A stretch of DNA of 12,378 nucleotides. Origin: Clostridia bacterium. GTDB taxonomy: Bacteria; Bacillota; Clostridia; Christensenellales; Aristaeellaceae. The DNA lies in assembly GCA_016296675.1 (NCBI GenBank), contig JAEDIV010000077.1, forward strand, positions 1 to 12,378, in the 5' to 3' direction. Below, piece by piece: positions 1-7,657 of this stretch; positions within the stretch are counted from its first letter, which is position 1; each line of letters opens with the position of its first letter. Made by a program: the position numbers and the translations under genes. Under the pieces are notes generated by a model. That model ran no database searches. It had not been told where the DNA came from and was given only the letters and a program-made list of their open reading frames with translations.

Positions 1-606
1 CTGATTGGCGCAATGGCAACCCTTCGGGATCTTGAGCTGCATCCCGCGCTGAACGCTTATTCGGAAAACGCCGTAAAAAACGCCGTCAAGGACATCGTCG
101 GCGTGCAGTTCCGCAACATGGCAACCCTTGGCGGAAGCCTTTGGGGCCGGTTCGGCTTTTCGGATGTGCTGACCGTCTTTCTGTGCATGGACGCCTATGT
201 CGAGCTTTATAAAGGCGGCGTCATGCCCCTTGAGGCATTTTCAAAAATGAAGCCTGACCGGGATATCCTTATTCGTCTGATCGTCAAAAAAACGCCCGGC
301 AGATTCGCATATACCGCAATGCGCAATCAGCGCACGGATTTTCCAGTGCTGACCTGCGCCGTTTCAAAAATCGGCGATGATTACATGGCCGCAATCGGCG
401 CGCGTCCCAGCCGCGCATTGATCGTAAGAGACGATCAGGGACTGCTCAAAGGCGGCATAAACGGCGAAACAGCCAAAGCATTTGCCGCTTACGCATCCGA
501 AATCACGCCCACCGGATCCAATCACCGCGCGAGTGCAGAATACAGAAAACATCTGATCAAGGTGCTTACAAGCCGCAGCATTCTTCAGTTGGGAGGCGAA
601 GAATAA
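1..606 (+). CDS. xdhB: Molybdenum hydroxylase FAD-binding subunit (xanthine dehydrogenase family), 5' end cut by window
   Basis: This is the C-terminal 201 residues of the FAD subunit of a three-subunit molybdenum hydroxylase. It takes electrons from the [2Fe-2S] subunit and passes them to NAD or another acceptor in the cytoplasm. The frame is open from base 1 (LIGA then MATLRDLE), so the ATG at 13 is internal: IGAMATLRDLE is the usual family motif inside the FAD-binding domain, not a start. The second FAD-contact motif RNMATLGGSLWGR is at about residues 38-50 of the visible part. From about residue 100 the sequence matches the CO-dehydrogenase-flavoprotein C-terminal domain (FAYTAMRNQRTDFPVLT, then AAIGARPSRALIV). 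Its stop overlaps the next start by one base (TAATG), which indicates translational coupling. The symbol follows the E. coli subunit naming and does not prove that xanthine is the substrate. Confidence 0.9.
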   Translation: MIGAMATLRDLELHPALNAYSENAVKNAVKDIVGVQFRNMATLGGSLWGRFGFSDVLTVFLCMDAYVELYKGGVMPLEAFSKMKPDRDILIRLIVKKTPGRFAYTAMRNQRTDFPVLTCAVSKIGDDYMAAIGARPSRALIVRDDQGLLKGGINGETAKAFAAYASEITPTGSNHRASAEYRKHLIKVLTSRSILQLGGEE

Positions 607-1061
607 TGGAAGTCAGGATCAAACTGAACGGAAAATTTGTCTCCGGCCACATTGACGCAGATCTTATTCTGCTCGATTTTCTAAGAGCACACGGCTGTGC
701 AAGTGTCAAGCGCGGCTGCGAAACCTCCAACTGCGGCCTGTGCACCGTGCTCATGGACGGAAAACCGGTTCTTTCCTGTTCCATGCTGGCTGCGCGCGCC
801 GACGGACATGAAGTTTATACCCTCGAAGGCCTTGAGGAAGAAGCATCCGGCTTCGTCGGCTTTATTGCCGATCAGGGCGCAGACCAGTGCGGATTCTGCA
901 ATCCCGGATTCGTGATGAATACCATCGCCCTTCTGCGCGAAAACCCGGATCCTACGGACGATGAAATCCGCGCATATCTCGCCGGCAATCTCTGCCGCTG
1001 TTCGGGCTATGAGGGACAGCTTCGCGGCATCCGCAATTACTTGAATAGCCGCAAGGGATAA
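606..1061 (+). CDS. xdhC: Molybdenum hydroxylase [2Fe-2S] subunit (xanthine dehydrogenase family)
   Basis: This 151-residue small subunit relays electrons from the Mo-pterin centre to FAD through two [2Fe-2S] clusters. The N-terminal plant-ferredoxin-type cluster is bound by C38, C43, C46 and C58 (CETSNCGLC, then the Cys in PVLSC). The C-terminal helical-bundle cluster uses C95, C98, C130 and C132 (CGFCNPGF and NLCRCSGY), exactly the family pattern. Length is normal for stand-alone subunits of this family (about 150-165 residues). The ATG at 606 overlaps the stop of the FAD-subunit gene by one base. No canonical Shine-Dalgarno is needed if the two are coupled, although GGGAGG occurs just upstream in the preceding gene's last codons. 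The Mo subunit follows 10 bases downstream. Family assignment is secure. Substrate is not determined by this subunit. Confidence 0.95.
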   Translation: MEVRIKLNGKFVSGHIDADLILLDFLRAHGCASVKRGCETSNCGLCTVLMDGKPVLSCSMLAARADGHEVYTLEGLEEEASGFVGFIADQGADQCGFCNPGFVMNTIALLRENPDPTDDEIRAYLAGNLCRCSGYEGQLRGIRNYLNSRKG

Positions 1062-1071
1062 GGAGGCAGAC

Positions 1072-3360
1072 ATGGAACACAGACAGTACAAATCCATCAA
1101 CAAATCTGTCCGCAAAAAGGACGCTATGCAGCTGCTGACCGGAAAGCCTGTGTATACCGACGACGTCACGCCCGACAATGCGCTCGTTATTAAAATCCTT
1201 CGAAGCCCCCATGCCAATGCCGTCATCGAAGAAATCAATACAGATATCGCCAAAAAGGTTCCAGGCATTGTCGATATTTACACCTGGCAGGATGTTCCGA
1301 AAAACCGATTCGCCATTGCCGGACAGACCTATCCTGAGCCTTCCCCCTATGACCGCCTGATTCTGGACAGACATGTGCGTTTTTCCGGCGACGCCGTGGC
1401 CATTATCGCTGCAGAAAATGAAAAAGCCGCCCTTAAGGCCATGAAGCTGATCAAAGTCAGCTATCAGGTGCTTGAGGCTGTTTTGGATTTCCATACTGCC
1501 AAGGATAACCCCATTCTCGTTCATCCGGAAGACGACTGGTTTCCGTCCTGCCCGGTCGGCGGCGACAACAAGCGAAATCTCGTCGCCAGCGAAACCGAGA
1601 CAAGCGGCGATGTGGACGCCGTCATGAACGAATGCGATATCGTGCTTGATCGCACCTACCACACCCGCGCCTTCAATCAGGCCATGATGGAAACCTTCCG
1701 CACCTATACGGATCTCGACCGCTACGGAAGGCTGCACGTCGTCTCCTCCACGCAGATCGTATTTCACACCCGCCGCATCCTTTCCAATGCGCTCGGCATT
1801 CCCAAAAGCAGAATCCGCGTTGAAAAGCCGCGCATCGGCGGCGGCTTCGGCGCAAAGCAGACAGCGGTGTGCGAAGTTTATCCCGCATTCGTCACCCTCA
1901 AAACCGGCCGTGCGGCAAAACTGATCTATACCCGCGAAGAAAGCCAGATTGCAGGATCCCCCCGCCACGAAATGGAAATCCACGTCCGCATCGGCGCCTC
2001 CAAAGAAGGCAAAATCCGTGCGCTGGATCTTTATACTCTCTCCAACACCGGCGCATACGGCGAGCACGGTCCGACCACCGTCGGCCTTTCCGGCCACAAA
2101 TCCATTCCGCTGTATACTTCATCCCTGGAAGCCTACCGCTTCGCCTACGACGTCGTATATACCAACCATCAGTCCGCCGGTGCATACCGCGGCTACGGCG
2201 CGACGCAGGGCATCTTTGCCGTCGAATCCATCGTAAACGAGCTGGCGGAGAAGCTCCATATGGATCCCACCGTATTAAGAGACATGAACATGGTCAAGGA
2301 AGGCATGGTCATGCCTGCATATTACAATGAGCCGAACAACGCCTGTGCGCTGGACAAATGCATGGAAAGCTGCCGAAAACTCTTCGGCTGGGAAGAAAAA
2401 TATCCCGTGCGCGACATGGGTAACGGCAAGGTGCGCGCATCGGGCGTCGCCATGGCCATGCAGGGCTCCTGCATCTCCAATGTCGACGTCGGCTCGGCCA
2501 CCGTCAAGCTCAGTGAGGACGGCACCTATAATCTTTTGATCGGCGCCGCCGATATGGGCACCGGCTGCGACACCATTCTTGCGCAGATGGTCGCCGAATG
2601 CATGGACTGCAATGTCGACGACGTAGCCGTCTTCGGCGCAGACACCGACGCATCCCCGTACGATTCCGGCTCCTACGCCTCCTCTACAACCTACATCACC
2701 GGAAAAGCCGTCGAGAAGGCATGCGCGGATCTGAAAAAGACGATCTGCCGGATCGCATCGGAAATGCTTTCATGCAATAAAGATGAAGTGGTTTTCGAAA
2801 GCGACCGCGTGCGCTGCGTGGCCACGAATGAAACCGTCTCGCTCAAGGATATCGCCTATAAAACGCAGATCGGAAACACGCAGCCGGCAGAAGCCACGGC
2901 AACGCATTCCTCTCCCGTTTCGCCTCCGCCCTATATGGTCGGCATGGTTGAAATTGAACTGGACAAGCTGACAGGCCAGGTAACCGTACTTGATTACGCA
3001 GCGGTCATCGACTGCGGCATCCCCATCAATCCCGCGCTTGCACGCATCCAGGCCGAAGGCGGTCTCGTGCAGGGCATCGGTCACGCGCTTATGGAAAACG
3101 TCACTTATGACAAAACCGGCCGCCCCATCGAATCCTCCTTCATGCAGTACAAGCTCCCAACGCGCCTGGATATGGGAACGCTTCATGTGGAATTTGAACA
3201 CAGCTATGAGCCCACCGGTCCCTTCGGCGCGAAATCCATCGGCGAAATCGTCATAAACACCCCCGCCCCCGCCATCGCTCACGCCATCTACCGCGCAACC
3301 GGCGTCTGGCACCCGGAGCTTCCCATCACGCCGGAAAAAATCGCCATGTCGATATCTTAA
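1072..3360 (+). CDS. xdhA: Molybdenum hydroxylase large (molybdopterin-binding) subunit, xanthine dehydrogenase family
   Basis: This 762-residue catalytic subunit hydroxylates a carbon of its substrate at a molybdopterin centre using water-derived oxygen. The start is fixed by AAGGAGG at 1060-1066, five bases before the ATG. Domain order is normal: an aldehyde-oxidase/XDH a/b-hammerhead domain (about residues 15-130), then the Mo-pterin-binding domains. Visible motifs are SSTQ (Q228, at the place of bovine XO Gln767), GGGFGAKQ (256-263), GSPRHEM (R298, like Arg880), AYRGYGATQ (371-379) and GPFGAKSIGE (716-725), with E725 as the expected catalytic glutamate (bovine Glu1261). Q263 sits where bovine XO has Glu802; as I recall, E. 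coli XdhA also has Gln there. Length and motif spacing resemble E. coli XdhA (about 750 residues). Purine oxidation is the default guess, but aldehydes or other N-heterocycles remain possible. The bovine and E. coli comparisons are from memory, not from an alignment. Confidence 0.93.
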   Translation: MEHRQYKSINKSVRKKDAMQLLTGKPVYTDDVTPDNALVIKILRSPHANAVIEEINTDIAKKVPGIVDIYTWQDVPKNRFAIAGQTYPEPSPYDRLILDRHVRFSGDAVAIIAAENEKAALKAMKLIKVSYQVLEAVLDFHTAKDNPILVHPEDDWFPSCPVGGDNKRNLVASETETSGDVDAVMNECDIVLDRTYHTRAFNQAMMETFRTYTDLDRYGRLHVVSSTQIVFHTRRILSNALGIPKSRIRVEKPRIGGGFGAKQTAVCEVYPAFVTLKTGRAAKLIYTREESQIAGSPRHEMEIHVRIGASKEGKIRALDLYTLSNTGAYGEHGPTTVGLSGHKSIPLYTSSLEAYRFAYDVVYTNHQSAGAYRGYGATQGIFAVESIVNELAEKLHMDPTVLRDMNMVKEGMVMPAYYNEPNNACALDKCMESCRKLFGWEEKYPVRDMGNGKVRASGVAMAMQGSCISNVDVGSATVKLSEDGTYNLLIGAADMGTGCDTILAQMVAECMDCNVDDVAVFGADTDASPYDSGSYASSTTYITGKAVEKACADLKKTICRIASEMLSCNKDEVVFESDRVRCVATNETVSLKDIAYKTQIGNTQPAEATATHSSPVSPPPYMVGMVEIELDKLTGQVTVLDYAAVIDCGIPINPALARIQAEGGLVQGIGHALMENVTYDKTGRPIESSFMQYKLPTRLDMGTLHVEFEHSYEPTGPFGAKSIGEIVINTPAPAIAHAIYRATGVWHPELPITPEKIAMSIS

Positions 3361-3396
3361 GACTGATCCGCCGTTTTCCCTTTGAACCAGGATAAA

Positions 3397-3428
3397 GAGC
3401 CGGACGCAATATCGTTTTCGTCCGGCTC
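3397..3428 (+). terminator. Strong hairpin downstream of xdhA, possible terminator
   Basis: Arms GAGCCGGACG (3397-3406) and CGTCCGGCTC (3419-3428) are perfectly complementary over 10 bp with a 12-base loop, starting 37 bases after the xdhA stop. The downstream strand (GTGTGCATTTT) has only a weak, delayed T stretch. It is therefore an imperfect intrinsic terminator, or an mRNA 3'-end-stabilising hairpin. Confidence 0.55.
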
Positions 3429-3514
3429 GTGTGCATTTTGGAATTTCATATCGTCTCATCATTTTATCGCCACAGTAAATCAGTATTTTTCCTTTTGAAA
3501 ACAAAAATAACTGG

Positions 3515-3526
3515 ATTTCCGGAAAT
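3515..3526. repeat. Perfect 12-bp palindrome, operator-like, in the ddh promoter
   Basis: ATTTCCGGAAAT reads identically on both strands. It lies immediately upstream of the extended -10 element of the putative ddh promoter, in the spacer and -35 zone, where a bound dimeric regulator would block RNA polymerase. No regulator in the window is obviously its partner. Confidence 0.5.
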
Positions 3527-3531
3527 AATTC

Positions 3532-3540
3532 TGCTACAAT
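3532..3540 (+). promoter_or_regulatory. Probable ddh promoter (extended -10)
   Basis: TGCTACAAT is an extended -10 element (TGn followed by TACAAT, one mismatch from TATAAT). No good -35 hexamer lies 16-18 bases upstream (TGGATT or CTGGAT at best), which fits an extended -10 type promoter. The predicted 5' leader before the ddh ATG at 3583 is about 35 bases and contains the ribosome site GGAAAGGA at 3565-3572. Confidence 0.5.
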
Positions 3541-3582
3541 ATCTCACATCCATTCAATCTCCCCGGAAAGGAACGAAACATT

Positions 3583-4569
3583 ATGAGCATCCGAATCGGC
3601 ATCATCGGCTATGGCAATCTTGGCCGCGGCGTGGAATGCGCCATTCGCCAAAGCAGCGATATGGAACTTAAGGCGGTTTTCACCCGTAGAAATCCCGAAA
3701 GCGTAAAAATCCTGACCGAAAGCGCAGCCGTGCGCCACATTGACGACATCAAAAACTGGCAGGGTGAAATCGACGTCATGATCCTCTGCGGCGGAAGCGC
3801 CACCGACCTGCCTGTTCAAACCCCGAAATATGCATCCATGTTCAACGTCGTGGACAGCTTTGACACCCACGCGCGTATCCCCGAGCATTTCGCCAATGTA
3901 GATGCAGCCGCACAAGCTTCCGGAAAAGTGGGCATCATTTCGGTCGGCTGGGATCCGGGCATGTTTTCCCTGAACAGACTGTATGCCGGCGCTGTCCTGC
4001 CCTCCGGAAACGATTATACTTTCTGGGGCAAGGGCGTAAGCCAGGGCCATTCCGACGCCATCCGCCGCATCCCCGGCGTCAAAAACGCCAAGCAGTACAC
4101 TGTGCCTGTGGAAGAAGCGCTTGCCTCTGTGCGCGCCGGTGAAAATCCCAGTCTGACCACCCGCCAAAAGCATACGCGCGAATGCTTTGTCGTGCTTGAA
4201 GAAGGCGCAAACGCCGGCGAAATCGAAAACACCATCAAAACCATGCCCAACTATTTCGCCGATTACGACACCACCGTCCACTTCATCACAGAAGACGAAC
4301 TCATCAAAAACCACAGCGGCATCCCGCACGGCGGATTCGTTATGCGCAGCGGAAAAACCGGTTGGGAAGGCGAACACAACGCCTTTATTGAATACAGCCT
4401 GAAGTTGGATTCCAACCCCGAATTCACCTCCAGCGTCATCGTCTGTTACGCCCGCGCTGCCTACCGCCTGTCCAAAGAAGGAGAAAAGGGCTGCAAAACC
4501 GTATTTGACATCGCGCCCAAATACTTAAGCCTCATGACAGACGATGAAATGCGCGCAAAGCTTCTGTGA
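3583..4569 (+). CDS. ddh: meso-diaminopimelate D-dehydrogenase
   Basis: This 328-residue NADPH-dependent enzyme (EC 1.4.1.16) reductively aminates L-2-amino-6-oxopimelate, the ring-opened form of tetrahydrodipicolinate, to meso-DAP. The route gives the cross-linking amino acid of peptidoglycan, and precursor for lysine, in a single step. The N-terminal Rossmann motif GYGNLGRGVE is at residues 9-18. The family-specific blocks LCGGSATDLP (68-77), GWDPGMFS (122-129), GKGVSQGHSDAIRRIPGV (149-166), CFVV (201-204), TMPNYF (220-225) and GIPHGG (246-251) are all present and align by eye with the Corynebacterium glutamicum enzyme, which is about the same length. The start ATG has GGAAAGGA ten bases upstream. 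The gene stands alone between the xdh operon and the convergent pho operon, with its own promoter and terminator. No other lysine-pathway gene is in the window. Confidence 0.96.
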   Translation: MSIRIGIIGYGNLGRGVECAIRQSSDMELKAVFTRRNPESVKILTESAAVRHIDDIKNWQGEIDVMILCGGSATDLPVQTPKYASMFNVVDSFDTHARIPEHFANVDAAAQASGKVGIISVGWDPGMFSLNRLYAGAVLPSGNDYTFWGKGVSQGHSDAIRRIPGVKNAKQYTVPVEEALASVRAGENPSLTTRQKHTRECFVVLEEGANAGEIENTIKTMPNYFADYDTTVHFITEDELIKNHSGIPHGGFVMRSGKTGWEGEHNAFIEYSLKLDSNPEFTSSVIVCYARAAYRLSKEGEKGCKTVFDIAPKYLSLMTDDEMRAKLL

Positions 4570-4612
4570 GAAACGCGCGGACGCTTTAAAATAACTTCAT
4601 AGTACACAAAAA

Positions 4613-4643
4613 GCCAGCCGCATTCAGATTGATTGCGGCTGGC
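4613..4643. terminator. Bidirectional intrinsic terminator between ddh and phoR
   Basis: Arms GCCAGCCGCA (4613-4622) and TGCGGCTGGC (4634-4643) form a perfect 10-bp stem around an 11-base loop. It is preceded by an A-rich run (ACACAAAAA) and followed by GTTTCTT, so it works as a terminator on both strands. It sits 43 bases after the ddh stop and 6 bases after the phoR stop, serving the two convergent transcription units. Confidence 0.85.
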
Positions 4644-4649
4644 GTTTCT

Positions 4650-6320
4650 TCAGGCCGATTCTTTCATAAATTCTATTGTAATTGCTGTTCCTTTGCCGGG
4701 ACTGCTTTCAAGCGACAATCCGGCATGGTGAATCAGGGCAATATGCTTGACAATCGCAAGGCCCAATCCTGTGCCGCCGGTTTGCCGGGAGTGACTTTTA
4801 TCCACCCGGTAAAACCGTTCGAATACATGCGCGTGATGTTCCTGCGCTATGCCGATACCCGTATCGGAAATCACAAAACATACGCCATCGCCGTGCGCCT
4901 GTATATGCATGGTAATGCTGCCGCCTTCGGGCGTATATTTGACGGCATTGTCAATGAGATTAAAAAACATCTCTCTGAGCATGACGGGATAACCGCTGAC
5001 ATGAACCTTCTCGCCGAGAAGCGTGATAATAAGATTTTTTTGCTTTGCAGCAAGCGCAAAATCGTCCATCAGTCCCTGAAGGAGCGAACGCAAATCCACA
5101 GATTCCATTTGACCGAAATCATGTTTTTCGTCCAGCTGCGAAAGCTCAAGAATATCATTGACCAACGTAATCAGCCGCGCAGATTCCTTTAGGATCATCC
5201 CGGCAAAATGCTGTATATCTTCAGGTCTTGCAATGCCGTCGCGGATGATCTCTGCAAATCCGGAAATCGCAGTAAGCGGCGTCTTTAATTCATGAGATAC
5301 ATTGGCTGTAAATTCCCGTCGGCTTTCCTCTGCTTTGAACCGCTGAGTAACATCCAGAATCAGCAGTACTGCACCGCGAATTTGTGCATTGCACATTACA
5401 GGGCTGACGAAGATCTGATAGTGGCAGTCGTTATGCTGTGTTGTCAGATTTCCGGCATCCCCTTTCAGCGCCTGCTGCACCAAATCATAAATCTTCGCAT
5501 CCCGGCTGATCGAAAGCAAATTCTCACCGATATGCGATGAAGCCGCGACATCGAATATATCCGCCGCGCTCTGATTCATGGAAAGAATATGTTCCTTTGC
5601 ATCAAGCAGGATCATGCCCTCTCGCATATTATCCATGATCGCAGAGAGTTCCGAACGCGCCGTTTCCAGCGCCTTTACATGCTCTCTGATTTCCCCGTGC
5701 TGTTTTTCCATTCTGCTCAGAAGCGGCGCAAGCTCGTCATATGCATCATTCTCCAATGGCGCATCAAGATTCAGCATATTGATTGGCGCCACAATACGTC
5801 TGGCCGCACGCTTTGCAATCAAAAGCGACAAAAGCACAACGCCAAGCAGCATTCCGATAATCAGCGGCAGCACGCCGACAAAAGCGCCGGCAACGGAGAG
5901 GCGCGTATTTGCAATGCGAAGCACCTGCCCATTATCCATCCGCTCAGCATAATACAATGTGGTTAACGCCATTGTGTCGGACGGCCGGGTGCTTTCGCCT
6001 TGTCCTTCTATAAGCGCCTTTACAATCTCAGGACGTAAGGCATGGTTTTCCATACCGGCAAAGTCAGCAGCATTATCAAAAATAACCGTACCATCGCCTG
6101 CAACCAGCGTAATGCGGTTATTGGTTGAAAGGCTTTTAAGATATTCATTGGGATCCGGCGAAATCTCCATCGCTTCGATGATATAGCCCGCTTCCTGCAT
6201 GAGTTCCTGGCGAACGCTGTCTTCATGAGCATCGTACATCGCCAAAACAATCAAAGCTGCAGTAAGGAGCACCGTCAGTATCGCTGTGAACACGACATTT
6301 CGAAAAATACGTTTTCCCAT
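4650..6320 (-). CDS. phoR: Phosphate-regulon sensor histidine kinase PhoR
   Basis: This 556-residue membrane histidine kinase pairs with PhoB. Order: short cytoplasmic N-terminus, membrane helix at about 8-28, extracytoplasmic sensor segment of about 115 residues, second membrane helix at about 144-168, HAMP-like linker, PAS domain (about 225-330), HisKA with phospho-acceptor H343 in NVSHELKTPLTA, and an ATP-binding domain. The ATPase shows the N box (NLIDNAVKYT, N458), G1 (DTGIG, 486-490), F box (FERFYRVD, 500-507) and G2 (GGTGLGL, 515-521). All catalytic motifs are intact. I chose the ATG at 6320, one base after the phoB stop (TAA-A-ATG) and preceded by a G-rich TGGGGGC. An in-frame TTG at 6335 would add five residues (MGANK) and overlap phoB. 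It is the last gene of the pst-pho operon. Its position beside phoB and the pst genes is what makes it PhoR and not another PAS-type kinase. Confidence 0.93.
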   Translation of the reverse strand: MGKRIFRNVVFTAILTVLLTAALIVLAMYDAHEDSVRQELMQEAGYIIEAMEISPDPNEYLKSLSTNNRITLVAGDGTVIFDNAADFAGMENHALRPEIVKALIEGQGESTRPSDTMALTTLYYAERMDNGQVLRIANTRLSVAGAFVGVLPLIIGMLLGVVLLSLLIAKRAARRIVAPINMLNLDAPLENDAYDELAPLLSRMEKQHGEIREHVKALETARSELSAIMDNMREGMILLDAKEHILSMNQSAADIFDVAASSHIGENLLSISRDAKIYDLVQQALKGDAGNLTTQHNDCHYQIFVSPVMCNAQIRGAVLLILDVTQRFKAEESRREFTANVSHELKTPLTAISGFAEIIRDGIARPEDIQHFAGMILKESARLITLVNDILELSQLDEKHDFGQMESVDLRSLLQGLMDDFALAAKQKNLIITLLGEKVHVSGYPVMLREMFFNLIDNAVKYTPEGGSITMHIQAHGDGVCFVISDTGIGIAQEHHAHVFERFYRVDKSHSRQTGGTGLGLAIVKHIALIHHAGLSLESSPGKGTAITIEFMKESA

Positions 6321-6321
6321 T

Positions 6322-6993
6322 TTATTTGCCCCCAAAGCGATATCCTACGCCGCGCACGGTTTCAATCAGGCAGCTCAAATCGCCCATTTTCGACCGGAGC
6401 GTCTGAATATGCACGTCAACCGTTCTGGTTCCGCCGCTGTAGGCAATATCCCAGACTGCTTCAAGCAAATGCTCACGGCTAAAAGCCCGCCCCGGATTCT
6501 CCATCAAAAGGCACAATAAATCATATTCCTTAAGCGTCAGGGGCAGCGGCTTATTGTCCAAATAAGCGATATGCGCGCGTTTATCAATCGACACGCTTCC
6601 GATCGTCAGCGCATCCGCCTGTTCCTTGGGCGTAATTCTGCGAAGCCGCGCACGAACGCGCGCAATCAGCTCCGCCATGCCAAAGGGCTTTGCGATATAA
6701 TCATCCGCGCCCAAGTCAAGGCCTTTGACCTTGTCAAATTCCGTACCTTTGGCGGTGATCATAATAACAGGAATGTCCACTGTATTTGAGTTTTCATGAA
6801 GTCTCGAAAGAATATGCAGCCCGTCTTCGCCGGGAAGCATGACGTCAAGCAGAATAAGCTCCGGAAGTCCGATTTCCATTTGAGACCAGAAATCGGCAGG
6901 AGCAGCAAAGCCCTTTGTTTCCATCCCCATCTGACAAAGCGTATATACTACCAGCTCGCGGATACTGTCGTCATCTTCAACATAGTAAATCAT
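6322..6993 (-). CDS. phoB: Phosphate-regulon response regulator PhoB (OmpR/PhoB family)
   Basis: This 223-residue transcription factor is phosphorylated by PhoR. The receiver domain (about 1-118) has the acidic cluster EDDD (6-9), phospho-acceptor D50 in LILLDVMLP, T80 and K102 (AKPFG). The OmpR-type winged-helix DNA-binding domain (about 127-221) ends in the usual VRGVGYRF. I set the start at 6993, not the in-frame ATG 16 codons upstream, for three reasons: the receiver fold normally begins directly with IYYVEDD; AAGGGAG lies ten bases upstream (7004-7010); and the ATG at 6993 overlaps the phoU stop as ATGA. It likely binds upstream of pstS and so controls its own operon, although the exact sites are only weakly visible. 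Confidence 0.95.
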   Translation of the reverse strand: MIYYVEDDDSIRELVVYTLCQMGMETKGFAAPADFWSQMEIGLPELILLDVMLPGEDGLHILSRLHENSNTVDIPVIMITAKGTEFDKVKGLDLGADDYIAKPFGMAELIARVRARLRRITPKEQADALTIGSVSIDKRAHIAYLDNKPLPLTLKEYDLLCLLMENPGRAFSREHLLEAVWDIAYSGGTRTVDVHIQTLRSKMGDLSCLIETVRGVGYRFGGK

Positions 6994-7646
6994 GTAAGAA
7001 AAACTCCCTTGTGTTTGCCAGTCAGGGCAAATTCCACCCATTCGGCAATATTCTCTGCGTGATCGCCAATGCGTTCATAATACTTCGCGATCAAAAGAAT
7101 ATCCATCGCCTGCGGCCCTGCATTTGCATCCATGTGAATCCGATCGATCAGTTCACGTTTTACAACGGTGAAAAGTTCGTCAATTTCGTCATCCATCTTT
7201 ATCACCGACCGGGCAAGCGCCAGATCCTTATTGACATACGCATCAAGGCTGCCGCGCACCATCTCAATCACCTTCTGGCTCATCCGGGGCAAATGATCAA
7301 TTTCCTTTATGAAAGGCTGATCCGCAATATAGATGATGATATCCGCAATATCTGCAGCCTGATCGCCGATACGCTCCATATCTGTAATCATTTTATTCGC
7401 TGCAGAGATGAAACGCAAGTCTTTTGCTACAGGCTGCTGTTGTAAAATCATTTTTATACACAGACTTTCGATTTCCCTCTCCATCTGATCCACCTCCTGA
7501 TCCGCGACAATCGCTTGTTTTGCTGCGGATACATCCTGCTTGACCAGAGCCAATGTTGCGCTGCGAATGGAGCTTTCAATCAATGCTCCCATCTTAAGAA
7601 GATGGCTGTTCAGTTGATCCAGCTGATCATCAAACCGATTTCTCAT
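6990..7646 (-). CDS. phoU: Phosphate signalling / transport regulator PhoU
   Basis: This 218-residue all-helical cytoplasmic protein links the Pst transporter to PhoR, damping kinase signalling and phosphate uptake when phosphate is plentiful. It is built of two repeated three-helix halves. Each carries the PhoU metal-binding signature: ERIGDQAADIAD at 91-102 and ERIGDHAENIAE at 191-202, paired with acidic helices at DQEVDQMEREIE (49-60) and DDEIDE (152-157). Length is normal for the family. A strong GGGAGG ribosome site precedes the start. It begins 11 bases after pstB ends and overlaps phoB by four bases (ATGA), placing it between transporter and two-component genes as in many phosphate operons. 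Confidence 0.96.
   Translation of the reverse strand: MRNRFDDQLDQLNSHLLKMGALIESSIRSATLALVKQDVSAAKQAIVADQEVDQMEREIESLCIKMILQQQPVAKDLRFISAANKMITDMERIGDQAADIADIIIYIADQPFIKEIDHLPRMSQKVIEMVRGSLDAYVNKDLALARSVIKMDDEIDELFTVVKRELIDRIHMDANAGPQAMDILLIAKYYERIGDHAENIAEWVEFALTGKHKGVFLT
7004..7010 (-). promoter_or_regulatory. Shine-Dalgarno site deciding the phoB start
   Basis: On the minus strand AAGGGAG ends ten bases before the ATG at 6993, inside the last codons of phoU. The upstream in-frame ATG at 7041 lacks the domain logic of a start. This supports the 223-residue form of PhoB. Confidence 0.6.
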
Positions 7647-7657
7647 ATTCTTCCTCC

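Noticed and set aside
952..2097. Long open frame (about 380 codons) antisense to the xdhC/xdhA genes
   Set aside because: It lies opposite strongly matching Mo-hydroxylase coding sequence, its translation is low-complexity Gly/Asp/Phe-rich without any family motif, and there is no operon context. It is a codon-bias shadow.
3495..3500. TTGAAA as -35 hexamer for ddh
   Set aside because: It is 34 bases from TACAAT, far outside the 16-18 base spacing.
2770..3504. Open frame antisense to the 3' end of xdhA
   Set aside because: No domain is recognisable in its translation and it is contained opposite conserved XdhA sequence including the catalytic GAKSIGE motif.
3544..4377. Long open frame (about 277 codons) antisense to ddh
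   Set aside because: Ddh on the plus strand has complete family motifs throughout. The antisense frame has no recognisable domain and would cover the ddh promoter and start. Also a shadow.
6321..6335. TTG start for phoR at 6335
   Set aside because: It adds only five residues, has no good ribosome site, and overlaps phoB. The ATG at 6320, one base after the phoB stop, is the simpler start; the TTG cannot be fully excluded.
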